Below are positions 22,624-31,613 of a DNA stretch of 64,000 nt, piece after piece (position 1 is the first letter of the stretch; every line of letters begins with the position of its first letter). Below the pieces are notes generated by a model. It was not told where the DNA came from and ran no database searches. It worked only from the letters and a program-made list of their open reading frames with translations. The translations under genes were made by a program, and so were the position numbers. Source of the DNA: Desulfitobacterium_A nosdiversum (GTDB lineage Bacteria; Bacillota; Desulfitobacteriia; Desulfitobacteriales; Desulfitobacteriaceae); NCBI RefSeq assembly GCF_049860565.1, contig NZ_CP172056.1:2418001-2482000 (forward strand), written 5' to 3'.

Positions 22624-23310
22624 ATGAAAACACTAGTCAAAATCATAATTGGTTTAACGGTTTTGGCTATTTTGGGATTTGCTATTTGGAAAGGGATTAG
22701 ATTGTTCGCGCCCAGCTACCATTTACCATTTGTACCATCGGTACGTGTTCCCAAAATTTCCTGCCCAATTGATAAAGATACTGATGGTGTCGACGATTTA
22801 ACGGAATTTGTTGTAGGAGCAAAGGCAGAAGTAATGAGAAAGCCCGAGTATCGTAGCGCTTATTATAAAGGGGGATATCCGCCCGAAAAAGAAGGAGTAT
22901 GTACTGACGTTGTGTGGAGGGCAATGCGGGATGCTGGTTATGATCTGAAGTCGTTAGTGGATAAAGATATACGTGAGAATTTGTCTCAGTATCCTCGTGT
23001 CAATGACAAGCCAGATCCCAATATTGATTTTCGGCGAGTTCCTAATTTAATTGTTTTCCTACGTAGGCATGGGATGCAGCTTACAAAAGAAATAAAATCT
23101 GGGAATGTCGAAAACCTTTATTTATGGCAACCAGGCGATATAGTTACTTTCGATTACCCACATGAACATATTGCAATAATTTCAGACAAAAGGCGACCCG
23201 ACGGAGTACCTTATATATTGCATAATGCTGGGCCGACAGCAAGTGAAACAGACCAATTGCAAAGTTGGCCTTCTCCAATTACTGGACATTTTCGTTTCCC
23301 AAGGTTTTGA
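22624..23310 (+). CDS. DUF1287-family protein
   Basis: A 228-residue protein with an N-terminal membrane helix. The pattern GVCTDVVWRAMRDAGYDLKSLVDKDI, then DPNIDFRRVPNLIVFLRRH and WQPGDIVTF ... HIAIISDKR, is diagnostic for DUF1287 (NlpC/P60-like fold: Cys in GVCTD, His in HIAI). It may act on cell-wall peptides or similar substrates outside the membrane. The start follows GAGGTGAAG. It is the only gene between matched cassette ends (22553 and 23341), so it was a cassette. Confidence 0.85.
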   Translation: MKTLVKIIIGLTVLAILGFAIWKGIRLFAPSYHLPFVPSVRVPKISCPIDKDTDGVDDLTEFVVGAKAEVMRKPEYRSAYYKGGYPPEKEGVCTDVVWRAMRDAGYDLKSLVDKDIRENLSQYPRVNDKPDPNIDFRRVPNLIVFLRRHGMQLTKEIKSGNVENLYLWQPGDIVTFDYPHEHIAIISDKRRPDGVPYILHNAGPTASETDQLQSWPSPITGHFRFPRF

Positions 23311-23334
23311 AAGATTTATGAAAGCCCGGACATC

Positions 23335-23357
23335 ACATAACACGGCATTGCTGAAAT
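23335..23357 (+). repeat. attC remnant (left half)
   Basis: R'' ACATAAC (23335-23341) followed by CGGCATTGCTGAAATG, which matches the left arm of sites such as attC 19. The right arm and R' are absent. The next 250 bases hold no gene except a 40-codon open stretch without a start (23477-23599, containing IYDIYSKLQKSYGYVRKEKD), probably a gene fragment. Confidence 0.6.
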
Positions 23358-23637
23358 GTTTTTTCAAACGGTGTTTATTTATAGAATAGATTTTGGCGGA
23401 GATATGGTTGAAGATCATCTATTTATTAAGTGAGCATGCCGCAGCATAATCAGTATGCTATTGATCATCAGAATGAAATAAAGACAAGATTATTGAGGGT
23501 ATTTATGATATTTACTCTAAATTACAGAAAAGTTATGGCTATGTACGTAAAGAGAAAGACGAATACATGCCAGAATTGAAATGTGCTTTATCTTGTTGAA
23601 TATGTAAAAAAGCTCATTGAAAGGAATTAATAATAAT

Positions 23638-24180
23638 ATGGAAGTGATGAGACCAAATGAAATAATTGAAATATGCCATGAAAGAATGAAGGGTACGGTT
23701 ATTGTAAATGCCTGGGGAGAAAAGGGGATTTTCTATAACCCAGGTGAAGTATTAAAACGAGGTGTTTATATTATGACCGTGAAGGAAAAGGATGGTGATA
23801 ACGATAAAAGTTCCTTCCTAAATAGAAAAGATATATATCGCTTAAATACTGGAATTAGTAAAAATAACTTTAAACATATATTTGGTAAAGTTCCAGCAAG
23901 ACCGGCGGCGGGTTGTGTTGTTGACATGCCATATAATTTTTCGGAAACGAATAAAATTATGCCTCATCCGGTTTATGCATGGATGGGATGAATTTGTGTT
24001 TTAAACCCAACCAGAGAGATATTCAACGAGTTTTTACCATATATTGATGAGGCGTATGAACTGGCAAAGAAGAAATTTTCAAAGAGAGTAAAAAACTGTA
24101 ATTATCTTAAAGAGGATATGAGTAAGATACAAATTCTAAATTACTATGTAGGAAATATGTACAACCAGAAAATTTTCTAA
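23638..24180 (+). pseudogene. DUF6194-like gene interrupted by a stop codon
   Basis: The frame starts MEVMRPNEIIEICHERMKG (ATG 23638, AAAGG upstream) and runs to a TGA at 23989. In the same frame after the stop it continues ICVLNPTREIFNEFLPYIDEAYELA, which is the normal C-terminus of the DUF6194 family (HPVYAWMxWICVLNP; family name from memory). The stop replaces what is usually a Trp codon, so TGG probably became TGA. The last 30 codons to 24180 are less typical. Function of the intact family is unknown. Confidence 0.65.
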
Positions 24181-24218
24181 TAAGGTAAGAGAATGTAGTA
24201 GACAGCAAAAAGGTTATT

Positions 24219-24581
24219 TCATGTATTTAAATTGCCGTTTTGAAACACATTTCCTATAACGCTGCCTGATGTAATTGCACTGATGTTACACCTTAAGGAA
24301 CTTCCTAGCTTTTCAAGTTCGTAAGTTGCCAGAGTTTCATTCCAAATGATACGGTAAATATCAGATGAGATCTGGACTAAATCAGCTTCGTATGCATCTA
24401 TTCCGTTTTCATCAGAAAAACCAGTCCATTGAAGCAATTCAAATTTCTCGACGGGTTCCCACGATTTGCCGGGCACACTAACTGCAAATGGAACTGAATT
24501 GTTAATATCAAAACTTATAGCTTGTGGTTTAAACATTTTCATTGTAACCTTGTCCCAAACCCGAAACTTTAGTTCTCTCAA
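24219..24581 (-). CDS. YopX-family protein
   Basis: A 120-residue protein. LRELKFRVWDKVTMKMFKPQ at the start and FELLQWTGFSDENGIDAYEADLVQ in the middle are the YopX signature known from phages and prophages of Gram-positive bacteria. I chose the TTG at 24581 because AAGGAGG is seven bases upstream; there is no ATG nearer. It lies alone, against the cassette direction, between two attC remnants. No other phage genes are present. Confidence 0.82.
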   Translation of the reverse strand: MRELKFRVWDKVTMKMFKPQAISFDINNSVPFAVSVPGKSWEPVEKFELLQWTGFSDENGIDAYEADLVQISSDIYRIIWNETLATYELEKLGSSLRCNISAITSGSVIGNVFQNGNLNT

Positions 24582-24758
24582 GTTAATACCTCCTTCATTT
24601 GATTGCGAAAGGTCCACTATATAACTACGTAGAGGAAGCCACATTTAAGGCGGTAAAAAAAAGGCTTGTATTTTTTACCATAAGGAAACGGGAGAGACAT
24701 TAGTATTAATAGCTTGCTTCTTTTTATTTAAGGTAACTAAAAAAAAATAAAACTAAAA

Positions 24759-24805
24759 GAATGCAGGTGGCTTGGGATGCGTCGAGAATACTCGGGACGT
24801 TATAG
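24759..24805 (+). repeat. attC remnant (right half)
   Basis: AATGCAGGTGGCTTGGGATG and GCGTCGAGAATACTCGGGAC followed by R' GTTATAG (24799-24805) match the right half of the array sites closely. The left half is missing; upstream is an A-rich stretch. It begins the segment carrying the next gene. Confidence 0.75.
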
Positions 24806-24829
24806 GAAATAGCCGGAGAGGGAGAGAAT

Positions 24830-25420
24830 ATGAGGTTAGCTTTCAAAAGAATCGCTTTAATTGCAGTTGTTCTACTTATTACGTTTGGGATTTGGTTTAC
24901 ATATTCAAGTGGGTATAGACTTTCATCATCAGAGGCGGCAATGGCTCACTTCGATGTGAGAAAATCTGCAACAGAATTCGGAGAAGTTAATCTCCAATGG
25001 GGAAAAGTCTATTTGTTTAACACATCAAAGGGACCACGTACTGTACTTGCAACAAAGGAAGGATTTTTGTGGCAGGCTCCTGTGGCCGTATATTTTTCTC
25101 AAAGCTCAGATAATGTTAAGACAGTTGGGTGGATGAGCTACAACGGAAAACAAGGTCATGCGATGGTGTTTGCAGTAGAAACTTCGGATTCGGCAGTATC
25201 ATACATTCAGGTTGGTCCTGCTACAGATAGGATAAAGAAAGAGATTACTGTTAAAGAACCGGTTGTTTTTTCATGGAATAAAGAAATAGATATAAATAAT
25301 TTAAATCCCGTAGCACTTTCAAAGGATGGCAAGGTACTATATGAATATAGATATCCTAAGGACACAACAACCATTACCAGTGAAGATTTGAAATGGTATC
25401 CAGTTAGTGGATCTAAATAA
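24830..25420 (+). CDS. membrane-anchored hypothetical protein
   Basis: A 196-residue protein with one N-terminal membrane helix (residues 7-26) and an extracellular domain rich in beta strands (WGKVYLFNTSKGPRTVLATKEGFLWQAP). No known motif. GGAGAGGGAGAG precedes the ATG, 24 bases after the R' box, so this was likely a cassette gene whose own attC has gone. The 190 bases that follow it hold nothing recognisable. Confidence 0.6.
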   Translation: MRLAFKRIALIAVVLLITFGIWFTYSSGYRLSSSEAAMAHFDVRKSATEFGEVNLQWGKVYLFNTSKGPRTVLATKEGFLWQAPVAVYFSQSSDNVKTVGWMSYNGKQGHAMVFAVETSDSAVSYIQVGPATDRIKKEITVKEPVVFSWNKEIDINNLNPVALSKDGKVLYEYRYPKDTTTITSEDLKWYPVSGSK

Positions 25421-25614
25421 CTTGTCTCTTTTAATCTAGGGTCATTAATTTGTGGGAAGAATCTTTTAGAGTCCAGGTAATTTTTATTGCGTTACAAAAG
25501 GACATTGAGAAAGCATTGCTTTTTACCTAATTTTCAATTGGCAAAAGAAGGATTTGACTGGATTTGTGGAGAAAATTGTTAGATATGGAATTATCGTGAG
25601 GAAGGAGACTAATA

Positions 25615-25818
25615 ATGATGAATATAGGACCTAGCATTGGTTTTGGCATTTTTGGCTTATTTTTCGGGGTAATCTATCTAGGCATATTTGCTCTATCTAT
25701 TTATTTAATAATTAGTACCATACAATTTTTTAAGAGAAAAACCCAAAATGACAAGGAACTATTACAAAAGCTAGATTCTCTTATCAGCGTACTTAAACAG
25801 ACAAACGAGCAACATTAA
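25615..25818 (+). CDS. small membrane protein
   Basis: A 67-residue protein with one long hydrophobic segment (IGFGIFGLFFGVIYLGIFALSIYLIISTIQF) and a charged helical tail, KLDSLISVLKQTNEQH. This form is common among small Firmicute membrane proteins of unknown function. GAGGAAGGAGA precedes the ATG pair at 25615. Confidence 0.6.
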   Translation: MMNIGPSIGFGIFGLFFGVIYLGIFALSIYLIISTIQFFKRKTQNDKELLQKLDSLISVLKQTNEQH

Positions 25819-25826
25819 GGATTGAA

Positions 25827-25922
25827 GAGGTTTCACTATTGCACAATAGGCATAGTAGAAACCTCTACGTTTATATAAGAAGTTGGTTCGATACCAACCG
25901 TATCCAATATAGATTATTGGAT
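25827..25922. other. three consecutive stem-loops
   Basis: Three hairpins lie between the small membrane gene and the reductase-like gene. AGAGGTTTC near 25827 pairs with GAAACCTCT near 25857. GTTGGT (25882-25887) pairs with ACCAAC (25893-25898). ATCCAATA (25902-25909) pairs with TATTGGAT (25915-25922). The first may be a terminator lacking a good T-tract; the last two sit in the leader of the next gene. Confidence 0.5.
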
Positions 25923-25945
25923 AAAAAATTATGGAGAAAATGCTA

Positions 25946-26491
25946 ATGAACGATAGAAAAGTCATTCTCTACATTGCAATGAGCTTAGATGGGTATATCG
26001 CAAAAGAGAATAACGATATAAGCTGGTTAAACATTGTAGAAGCCCCAAACGAAGACTATGGTTATGGAAAGTTTGTACAAAATATTGACACTGTTATTAT
26101 GGGAAGAAAGACATATGAAAAAGTAATATCACTTGGAATTGAATTTCCCCATAAAGGGAAAAAGTGTTATGTCATTTCGAGAACGAAAACGGGTTTCGAT
26201 GAGAATGTGGAATATTATTCTAATAGTCTTGACGAGTTAATTGCAGATTTGAAGAACATAGAAGAAAAGAATATCTTCATCGATGGTGGAGCTGAGATTG
26301 TTAATGAACTATTAAAAGGAAATCTGATCGATGAATTTGATATATCAAAAGTTCCTATCTTTTTAGGAAATGGAATCAGGTCCTTTAAAAACGGAAGTCC
26401 TGTGCAAAGACTAGAATTAGTAAGTTCTAAGAGTTTCAAAACGGGCCTTGTTCAATTATGGTATGAAAAAGGGGAAGTGGAGATTAAGTGA
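25946..26491 (+). CDS. dihydrofolate reductase/RibD C-terminal family protein
   Basis: A 181-residue protein of the RibD-C/DHFR-like fold. ILYIAMSLDGYIAKENNDISWL at the N-terminus, VIMGRKTYEKV, and KNIFIDGGAEIVNELLKGNLIDEFDISKVPIFLGNGI are the NADPH- and substrate-site patterns of this family. Such proteins are reductases of unknown substrates in accessory regions. I chose the ATG at 25946, nine bases after GGAG. It overlaps the next gene by four bases, so the two are co-transcribed. Confidence 0.85.
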   Translation: MNDRKVILYIAMSLDGYIAKENNDISWLNIVEAPNEDYGYGKFVQNIDTVIMGRKTYEKVISLGIEFPHKGKKCYVISRTKTGFDENVEYYSNSLDELIADLKNIEEKNIFIDGGAEIVNELLKGNLIDEFDISKVPIFLGNGIRSFKNGSPVQRLELVSSKSFKTGLVQLWYEKGEVEIK

Positions 26492-27390
26492 GAGCACTAA
26501 AGATTTATCAGGTCGATTCATTCACAACAGAAAAATTCAAGGGGAACCCGGCTGGTGTTGTCGTGAACGCAGATGGCCTAACCGATCAAGAAATGTTGTA
26601 CATTGCCCGGGAAATGAACAATTCAGAGACGGCATTTATATTTAAGCCGGATGGGACTGATCATGAGGTTAAGATAAGATATTTCACGCCGAAAACCGAA
26701 GTGCCGGTGTGTGGACATGCCACCATTGCCGCGCACTATGTTCGGGCAATAGAACGAAAACTGAACTCATCCACTGTCTTTCATAAGATTGGAATTGGAA
26801 TTTTACCGGTTGAAATCAATAAAGAGAATAATGATTATTCCATAATGATGACCCAAGGTGAAATTGAGTTTTATCCACCTTTTGATCGACAAGTTCGGGA
26901 TAATATAGTTAATGCAATAGGTTTAAAAGCGGATGAATTGGACCCACGATGTCCGATTCAAATTGTGTCTACAGGACATTCCAAGGTTATGATTGGAATT
27001 AAAACCAGACGAAAGCTGAATGAGTTGTCCCCGGATATGCTGGCCTTAACCCGGTTAAGTAAAATAGTTAACTGCAACGGATATTTTGTTTTTACAATGG
27101 ATTCAGAACAAAAGGATATCTTAACTCATGGAAGAATGTTTGCACCTGCCATAGGTATCAACGAAGATCCGGTAACTGGAAACGCTAACGGTCCACTTGG
27201 GGCATATCTGGTTAAACACGGTTTAGTTAAACATAATAAGTCAAACTTTTCTTTCACGGGTGAGCAAGGATATGCAATTGGGCGAAGCGGTCTAGTTAAC
27301 GTGACGGTTCATTTAGATAACGGAGAGCCTGAACAAGTCAAAATTGGAGGACGAGCAGTTATTGTTTTTAAAACAGAGATACAGATATGA
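26488..27390 (+). CDS. PhzF-family isomerase
   Basis: A 300-residue PhzF protein. IYQVDSFTTEKFKGNPAGVV, then NNSETAFIF (catalytic Glu), RYFTPKTEVPVCGHATIAA and EDPVTGNANGPLG are the family hallmarks of the two-domain diaminopimelate-epimerase-like fold. Members are isomerases; only the phenazine enzyme has a well-known role. GTG start overlaps the previous stop, with GGGGAAGTGGAG upstream. A second, different PhzF gene is at 59583. Confidence 0.88.
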   Translation: MRALKIYQVDSFTTEKFKGNPAGVVVNADGLTDQEMLYIAREMNNSETAFIFKPDGTDHEVKIRYFTPKTEVPVCGHATIAAHYVRAIERKLNSSTVFHKIGIGILPVEINKENNDYSIMMTQGEIEFYPPFDRQVRDNIVNAIGLKADELDPRCPIQIVSTGHSKVMIGIKTRRKLNELSPDMLALTRLSKIVNCNGYFVFTMDSEQKDILTHGRMFAPAIGINEDPVTGNANGPLGAYLVKHGLVKHNKSNFSFTGEQGYAIGRSGLVNVTVHLDNGEPEQVKIGGRAVIVFKTEIQI

Positions 27391-27413
27391 AAATGCGCAT
27401 GAGGTGTAACAGT

Positions 27414-27959
27414 ATGTCATTAACTAAAATTACGCTATCTATTATTTTATTACTTCTCATGTTAACGGTTGGCTGCTCAAAAGCAATTACGAAAGCAGAA
27501 AAAACGAATAACACTGAGAGTTATGAACATAGTGAAATAGAACAAGAATCAAAGGATACCGTAATTACACCTGCGCAACGACAGTTAGAACTACTTCAAG
27601 AGGCATTTGCACCACAAACTCCTAAAGAAGCGGCAGACAAATGGGCAAACGGTGTTAAAACAAGAAATGGAGCAGCACAATTTGCAGTATTATCTCCGGA
27701 ATTAAAAGAAAAGCTGCTAAGCAAATATAAAGAAATAATGTGGGTGACAGGAACATCAAGTCCTTGGGTTAAACAGTATATCATATTAAATGAGCAAAAA
27801 GAGACTGAAGAGGTACGGAAATACGAGATCCAATTCGAATTGGCAACGTCAACGGGTACAGCAGGAAATTATACAATTGAGGTTAGCATTAAAAAGTACT
27901 CAAACAAATGGTATATTACACAGATTACATCACCCATAGGTGGATTATTTCCTCAATAG
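27414..27959 (+). CDS. lipoprotein of unknown function
   Basis: A 181-residue lipoprotein, lipobox TVGC near residue 20. After a charged linker, the segment PQTPKEAADKWANGVKTRNGAAQFAVLSPELKEKL and a C-terminal strand pattern resemble NTF2-like domains of exported Firmicute proteins. I chose the ATG at 27414, seven bases after GAGGTG; an earlier ATG overlaps the PhzF stop codon. Likely in one transcription unit with the two genes upstream. Confidence 0.68.
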   Translation: MSLTKITLSIILLLLMLTVGCSKAITKAEKTNNTESYEHSEIEQESKDTVITPAQRQLELLQEAFAPQTPKEAADKWANGVKTRNGAAQFAVLSPELKEKLLSKYKEIMWVTGTSSPWVKQYIILNEQKETEEVRKYEIQFELATSTGTAGNYTIEVSIKKYSNKWYITQITSPIGGLFPQ

Positions 27960-28148
27960 TTGTAGTTCTGCTTATTTCGTGCATTGTACAATTTTGGGGG
28001 GGAATACATTATAAGGAGTTAAATGTGGAAATGGAAGCGTCATTTAAAGAACAGCTATTTCAACACTTTGCCAATATAAAAGTTGTTATATTTGATTGTG
28101 ACAATGCTTTGCAGGCAATTTTTTAATAAGAAGGGTTCAAGATAATAC

Positions 28149-28769
28149 ATGAATTCAAAAGATATAATTAGATTTTTAAATATAGCTGAGAAATTAAAAT
28201 GTGAATTACGTCATTCTTGGACATCTACAATGCGGCAAGAAAGTGTCGCGGAACACAGTTGGAGACTTTGTATTTTTTCGTGGTTGATAAAAGACGAATT
28301 ACAAGATCAATATGATATGGACAAAGTTATGAAAATGTGTTTGTTTCATGATTTGGGTGAAGCAATCACAAGTGATATTCCAAGTTTTTATAAAAATGAA
28401 GAAGATACTAGAAAAGAAGAGGCTGCAGTAAATCAAATAGTCAGTATGCTGGATAATGATTTGCGTTCCGAACTGAGTGATTTGTTTATTGAAATGAAAG
28501 AACAACAGAGTAAGGAAGCTAGATTATTTAAAGCACTTGATAAATTAGAAGCTGTGATTCAGCATAACGAATCTCCGATTGAAACTTGGATACCCTTAGA
28601 ATTTGAATTGAATAAAACATATGGAAATGAGGAAGTAAAAGGGATTGCTGTATTGGAAGATTTGCGAGAAGTGGTAAGGCAAGATACCATAAAAAAGTTA
28701 GCTTTTCCAGGAGCATGTAACATGTCTATGTTTCAAAGGATATGTATGTTTAAAGGGAGGGATGAATAG
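28149..28769 (+). CDS. HD-domain phosphohydrolase (YfbR/HDDC2-like)
   Basis: A 206-residue HD protein. ESVAEHSWR (His), KMCLFHDLGEAITSDIPS (the HD pair and the following Glu/Asp) and LFKALDKLEAVIQHNE (Asp) form the HD_3 pattern of 5'-deoxynucleotidases such as YfbR. The probable role is hydrolysis of nucleoside monophosphates. A weak AAGAAGGG lies upstream. The next gene starts four bases after its stop. Confidence 0.82.
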   Translation: MNSKDIIRFLNIAEKLKCELRHSWTSTMRQESVAEHSWRLCIFSWLIKDELQDQYDMDKVMKMCLFHDLGEAITSDIPSFYKNEEDTRKEEAAVNQIVSMLDNDLRSELSDLFIEMKEQQSKEARLFKALDKLEAVIQHNESPIETWIPLEFELNKTYGNEEVKGIAVLEDLREVVRQDTIKKLAFPGACNMSMFQRICMFKGRDE

Positions 28770-28772
28770 GTA

Positions 28773-29258
28773 ATGAATATTTCCTTAATAAAAGCACAAT
28801 TGGAAGATGCAGAAACTATTCATACCTTGCAGATTAAATCGTTTATCCCCCTATTGAAAAGATATCAGGATTTTGACACTAATCCTGCAAATGAACCCCT
28901 TGAAAAAGTTATTGCGCGAATCAATCAATCATTTACAGATTTCTATCTTATTAAAAGTGACGGTTTAAATATTGGCGGTATTAGAATAGTGAAAATGAAG
29001 GGTAATCGCCTTCGTGTTAGTCCAATTTTTATTTTGCCAGAATACCAGGGAAAAGGTATTGCACAAAAAGTTTTTCAAATGGTTGAGCATATATACTGTG
29101 ATGCAAAAGCGTGGGAATTAGATACTATATTACAGGAGCGAGGAAATTGTTATTTGTATGAAAAGTTAGGGTATAAGCAAACAGGAAAAACTGAAATGAT
29201 TAACGATAAAATGACCTTGGTTTTTTATGAAAAGTATGTGAAAGCAACGAGCCCATAA
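28773..29258 (+). CDS. GNAT-family N-acetyltransferase
   Basis: A 161-residue GNAT. RVSPIFILPEYQGKGIAQKVF has the acetyl-CoA loop Q-x-x-G-x-A, and CYLYEKLGYKQTGKTEM is the C-terminal signature. It follows the HD gene closely and probably shares its transcript; GGGAGGGATGA precedes the ATG. Substrate unknown. Confidence 0.85.
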   Translation: MNISLIKAQLEDAETIHTLQIKSFIPLLKRYQDFDTNPANEPLEKVIARINQSFTDFYLIKSDGLNIGGIRIVKMKGNRLRVSPIFILPEYQGKGIAQKVFQMVEHIYCDAKAWELDTILQERGNCYLYEKLGYKQTGKTEMINDKMTLVFYEKYVKATSP

Positions 29259-29310
29259 GAAATCGATTTGTGTTGAAAGAGATTTTAAAATTGTGACAGG
29301 AAGGTGAAAA

Positions 29311-29916
29311 ATGAAAGTCCCATCGATAGAAAAGGCGAAGTTACTATTATCTGAGGCTGGTACATTAAATCCGGGGCCCTGGATAAATCACTCAATATAT
29401 ACTGCAGATGCAGCGCATAACATAGCAAGTTATCATAAAGACCTTGACCCAGAAATTGCTTACATCATGGGGTATCTCCATGATATCGGAAGGCGTTATG
29501 GAATATCAAATATGCGTCACATTATAGATGGGTACAGTTTTTTGAGCCAATTGGGTTATGAAGATTGCGCAAGAATTTGTCTAACGCATTCGTTCCCGTT
29601 TAAAGATACTGATTCGTACTCCGGTAACAATGATTGTACATCCGAAGAGTTCAACTTTATCAAAGAATACATAGCTGGTGTTGACTATTCAGCCTACGAT
29701 GAATTGATCCAAATCTGTGATGCACTGACTACGCCAAAGGGGTTTTGTCTGCTAGAGAAACGTTTGGTAGATGTAGCGTTAAGGTATGGAATCAATAATT
29801 TAACGATTGCGAAATGGGGAGCCACCTTTCAAATAAAAAAGAAATTCGAAGATAAAATTGGAAGATCTATATATGACTTATTGCCAGGAGTAAAAGAAAC
29901 TACTTTTGTAGAATAA
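29311..29916 (+). CDS. HD-domain protein
   Basis: A 201-residue HD protein. NHSIYTADAAHNIA (first His), IMGYLHDIGRRYG (HD pair), MRHIIDGYSFL and LTHSFPF supply further His ligands, and ICDALTTPKG a late Asp. It belongs to the same superfamily as the genes at 4123 and 28149 but is not a close copy of either. AGGAAGGTG precedes the ATG. Substrate unknown. Confidence 0.78.
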   Translation: MKVPSIEKAKLLLSEAGTLNPGPWINHSIYTADAAHNIASYHKDLDPEIAYIMGYLHDIGRRYGISNMRHIIDGYSFLSQLGYEDCARICLTHSFPFKDTDSYSGNNDCTSEEFNFIKEYIAGVDYSAYDELIQICDALTTPKGFCLLEKRLVDVALRYGINNLTIAKWGATFQIKKKFEDKIGRSIYDLLPGVKETTFVE

Positions 29917-29942
29917 ATGTCACGCTTATAAAAACATTACCA

Positions 29943-29998
29943 ACATGCTGTGAATATTGCAAGCTACTATGGAGCGTCGGTGACTCAAAACATTATAT
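29943..29998 (+). repeat. possible degenerate attC
   Basis: AACATGCTGTGAATATTGCA followed by CTACTATGGAGCGTCGGTGA, then CTCAAAACATTATATAA, has the order of an attC right half (GCGTCG, then ACGTTATAT with G to A). The left arm is weak. I cannot separate a relic from chance. Confidence 0.3.
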
Positions 29999-30052
29999 AA
30001 TAAACGGCGCAAATACTGGCTGTTCCAGGCTGAAGTTTAAGGAGGCAGTATT

Positions 30053-30400
30053 GTGGGGAGAGTTCGAGTTAAACCAAGTAAATCTCAATCCTTTGTTGGC
30101 ATGATTGCTGGTGGTGTTTTCGCCATCATTGGTTTTAGCGTTTTTTGGAGAGCTGGGTTATTTGGTGTCATTTGGACTTTAATGGCCTTAGCTATTACTG
30201 GATTGCATGCATATAATTACTTTAGTAATAAAGGGATTGCTTCTTGGGAGATAGATGTAGAAGCTAATAGCCAACTAACAAGCGAAAAAGATGATTTTGA
30301 GTTTAGACTTAGAAAGCTTAATAGGCTTAAAGAAGATGGATTAATTACAGAAACAGAGTTTGAGAAGAAACGCGCGGAAATAATAAAATCTAGATGGTAG
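30053..30400 (+). CDS. SHOCT-domain membrane protein
   Basis: A 115-residue protein with two membrane helices (residues 15-55) and a C-terminal SHOCT domain: LRKLNRLKEDGLITETEFEKKRAEII. SHOCT tails occur on many unrelated membrane proteins and probably aid oligomerisation. GTG start at 30053 with AGGAGGCAG upstream. Confidence 0.8.
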   Translation: MGRVRVKPSKSQSFVGMIAGGVFAIIGFSVFWRAGLFGVIWTLMALAITGLHAYNYFSNKGIASWEIDVEANSQLTSEKDDFEFRLRKLNRLKEDGLITETEFEKKRAEIIKSRW

Positions 30401-30486
30401 ATGTTTACATAAAACTGAAGTCTTGAAAAGCTGAGAAGATTGCAAATGACCATTAAATTGCCAGGGGGCTAAAGAATTAGAAATAT

Positions 30487-30669
30487 TTGATATTTATCAT
30501 ATTCATAATTTTCTTTATTATTGCTATGGTTGATTTTATGAGAAAGACAATTCGGCAAAGAGCGGATCAGATAGCTCAAATGGATCGTTTCATTTACAGG
30601 AGGGTCAAGACCACGCATAATGCATTCTGGAGAATTCGGAATAACGGTTACAAAGGAACATTGGGGTAA
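30487..30669 (+). CDS. doubtful small membrane ORF
   Basis: 60 codons from a TTG: a hydrophobic N-terminus (IFIIFIIFFIIAMVDF) followed by a basic tail. The ribosome site is not convincing. It might be a real small protein or a gene fragment. Confidence 0.25.
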   Translation: MIFIIFIIFFIIAMVDFMRKTIRQRADQIAQMDRFIYRRVKTTHNAFWRIRNNGYKGTLG

Positions 30670-30700
30670 AGGTGTCGAATCTTAATGCGAAACGTTAGAA
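30666..30700 (+). repeat. possible degenerate attC right half
   Basis: GTAAAGGTGTCGAATCTTA then ATGCGAAACGTTAGAATC resembles the right half of an array site (GTCG-AATC arm, AACGTTAGA R'). The next gene begins 50 bases later, the usual cassette spacing. Weak on its own. Confidence 0.35.
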
Positions 30701-30749
30701 TCTAGACTGCTTCATAAAATGAGATGAGTTTGGAGGAGGTTAAGGTTCG

Positions 30750-31325
30750 ATGGAAAGTCGAAAAAGACTGTTACCCCCCTTTATTGGTATTATTACGGTT
30801 ATCATACTTTCTTCAGCCTTTTATAACAATGACAATGCTAATAGTACAAACTACTTAAGAATAATAGATAAGGTATTTAGCGAAAATAGCAAATACATTA
30901 GAGGAGCGGTTGTTCTATGGGGAAAAGGTGATGTCCCGATGATAAATCAGCTATATACAAACTATCCGATTGACAGTGCTTCATGTACATTTGCAAGCAA
31001 AAACGGTAAGCTTGCTGAAAAATATTATCTTATTATGGATGTTATAGGAGAGATTCCAAAGTTAGATAAAGTCGAATTGAGGAATTTAAATATTGAGGAT
31101 TATTACGAACTTGGAGCTAACATTGAATGGGAGAATAAGAACAATTCTAAGAGCATTCAAAAGTACTATAGCGTTCGGGTATTTGTGGATAGAAATAATA
31201 ATATATATCTCCCAGAAATATATCCTTATCATGATAACAACACGAATTATAGAATTGAAGGAAATCGATTCTTGATGTTTCTTGCCAATGATAAAACTAA
31301 AGGATTACTGGAGAAAATTTTTTAA
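30750..31325 (+). CDS. exported hypothetical protein
   Basis: A 191-residue protein with an N-terminal hydrophobic segment (LLPPFIGIITVIILSSAFY) serving as signal or anchor. The rest is polar with no known motif. GGAGGAGG lies upstream of the ATG. Confidence 0.6.
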   Translation: MESRKRLLPPFIGIITVIILSSAFYNNDNANSTNYLRIIDKVFSENSKYIRGAVVLWGKGDVPMINQLYTNYPIDSASCTFASKNGKLAEKYYLIMDVIGEIPKLDKVELRNLNIEDYYELGANIEWENKNNSKSIQKYYSVRVFVDRNNNIYLPEIYPYHDNNTNYRIEGNRFLMFLANDKTKGLLEKIF

Positions 31326-31613
31326 AATAATAATTTAAGTGGGGAGCTATATGATATTATCGGTTATTATTTGGGACAAAGGAAATCGCAATAAAAAAAG
31401 ATAGTAATAACTAGAATCATTAATATTTGAGTAATATGTTTCGGAAGATTTTTAATCATAGGTTAAAAATAACAGATTTTCTTAAGGATACCAAATATTT
31501 AGCCGATAAAATAATTGTAATAATCGGGATATTTCAAAAGAGAGCGAATAAGCCCCTTGACATTCTGTCAATATATTATAACCCTCGAAGTTCTATGAAA
31601 AGGAGGAGGAAGA

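Noticed and set aside
28060..28090. CAACACTTTGCCAATATAAAAG resembling the centre of an attC site
   Set aside because: No arms or R boxes pair around it; a chance match or a very old relic.
28066..28126. Short segment KVVIFDCDNAL resembling the first motif of HAD phosphatases
   Set aside because: The open stretch ends after five more codons and has no start with a ribosome site; too short to call a gene or a clear fragment.
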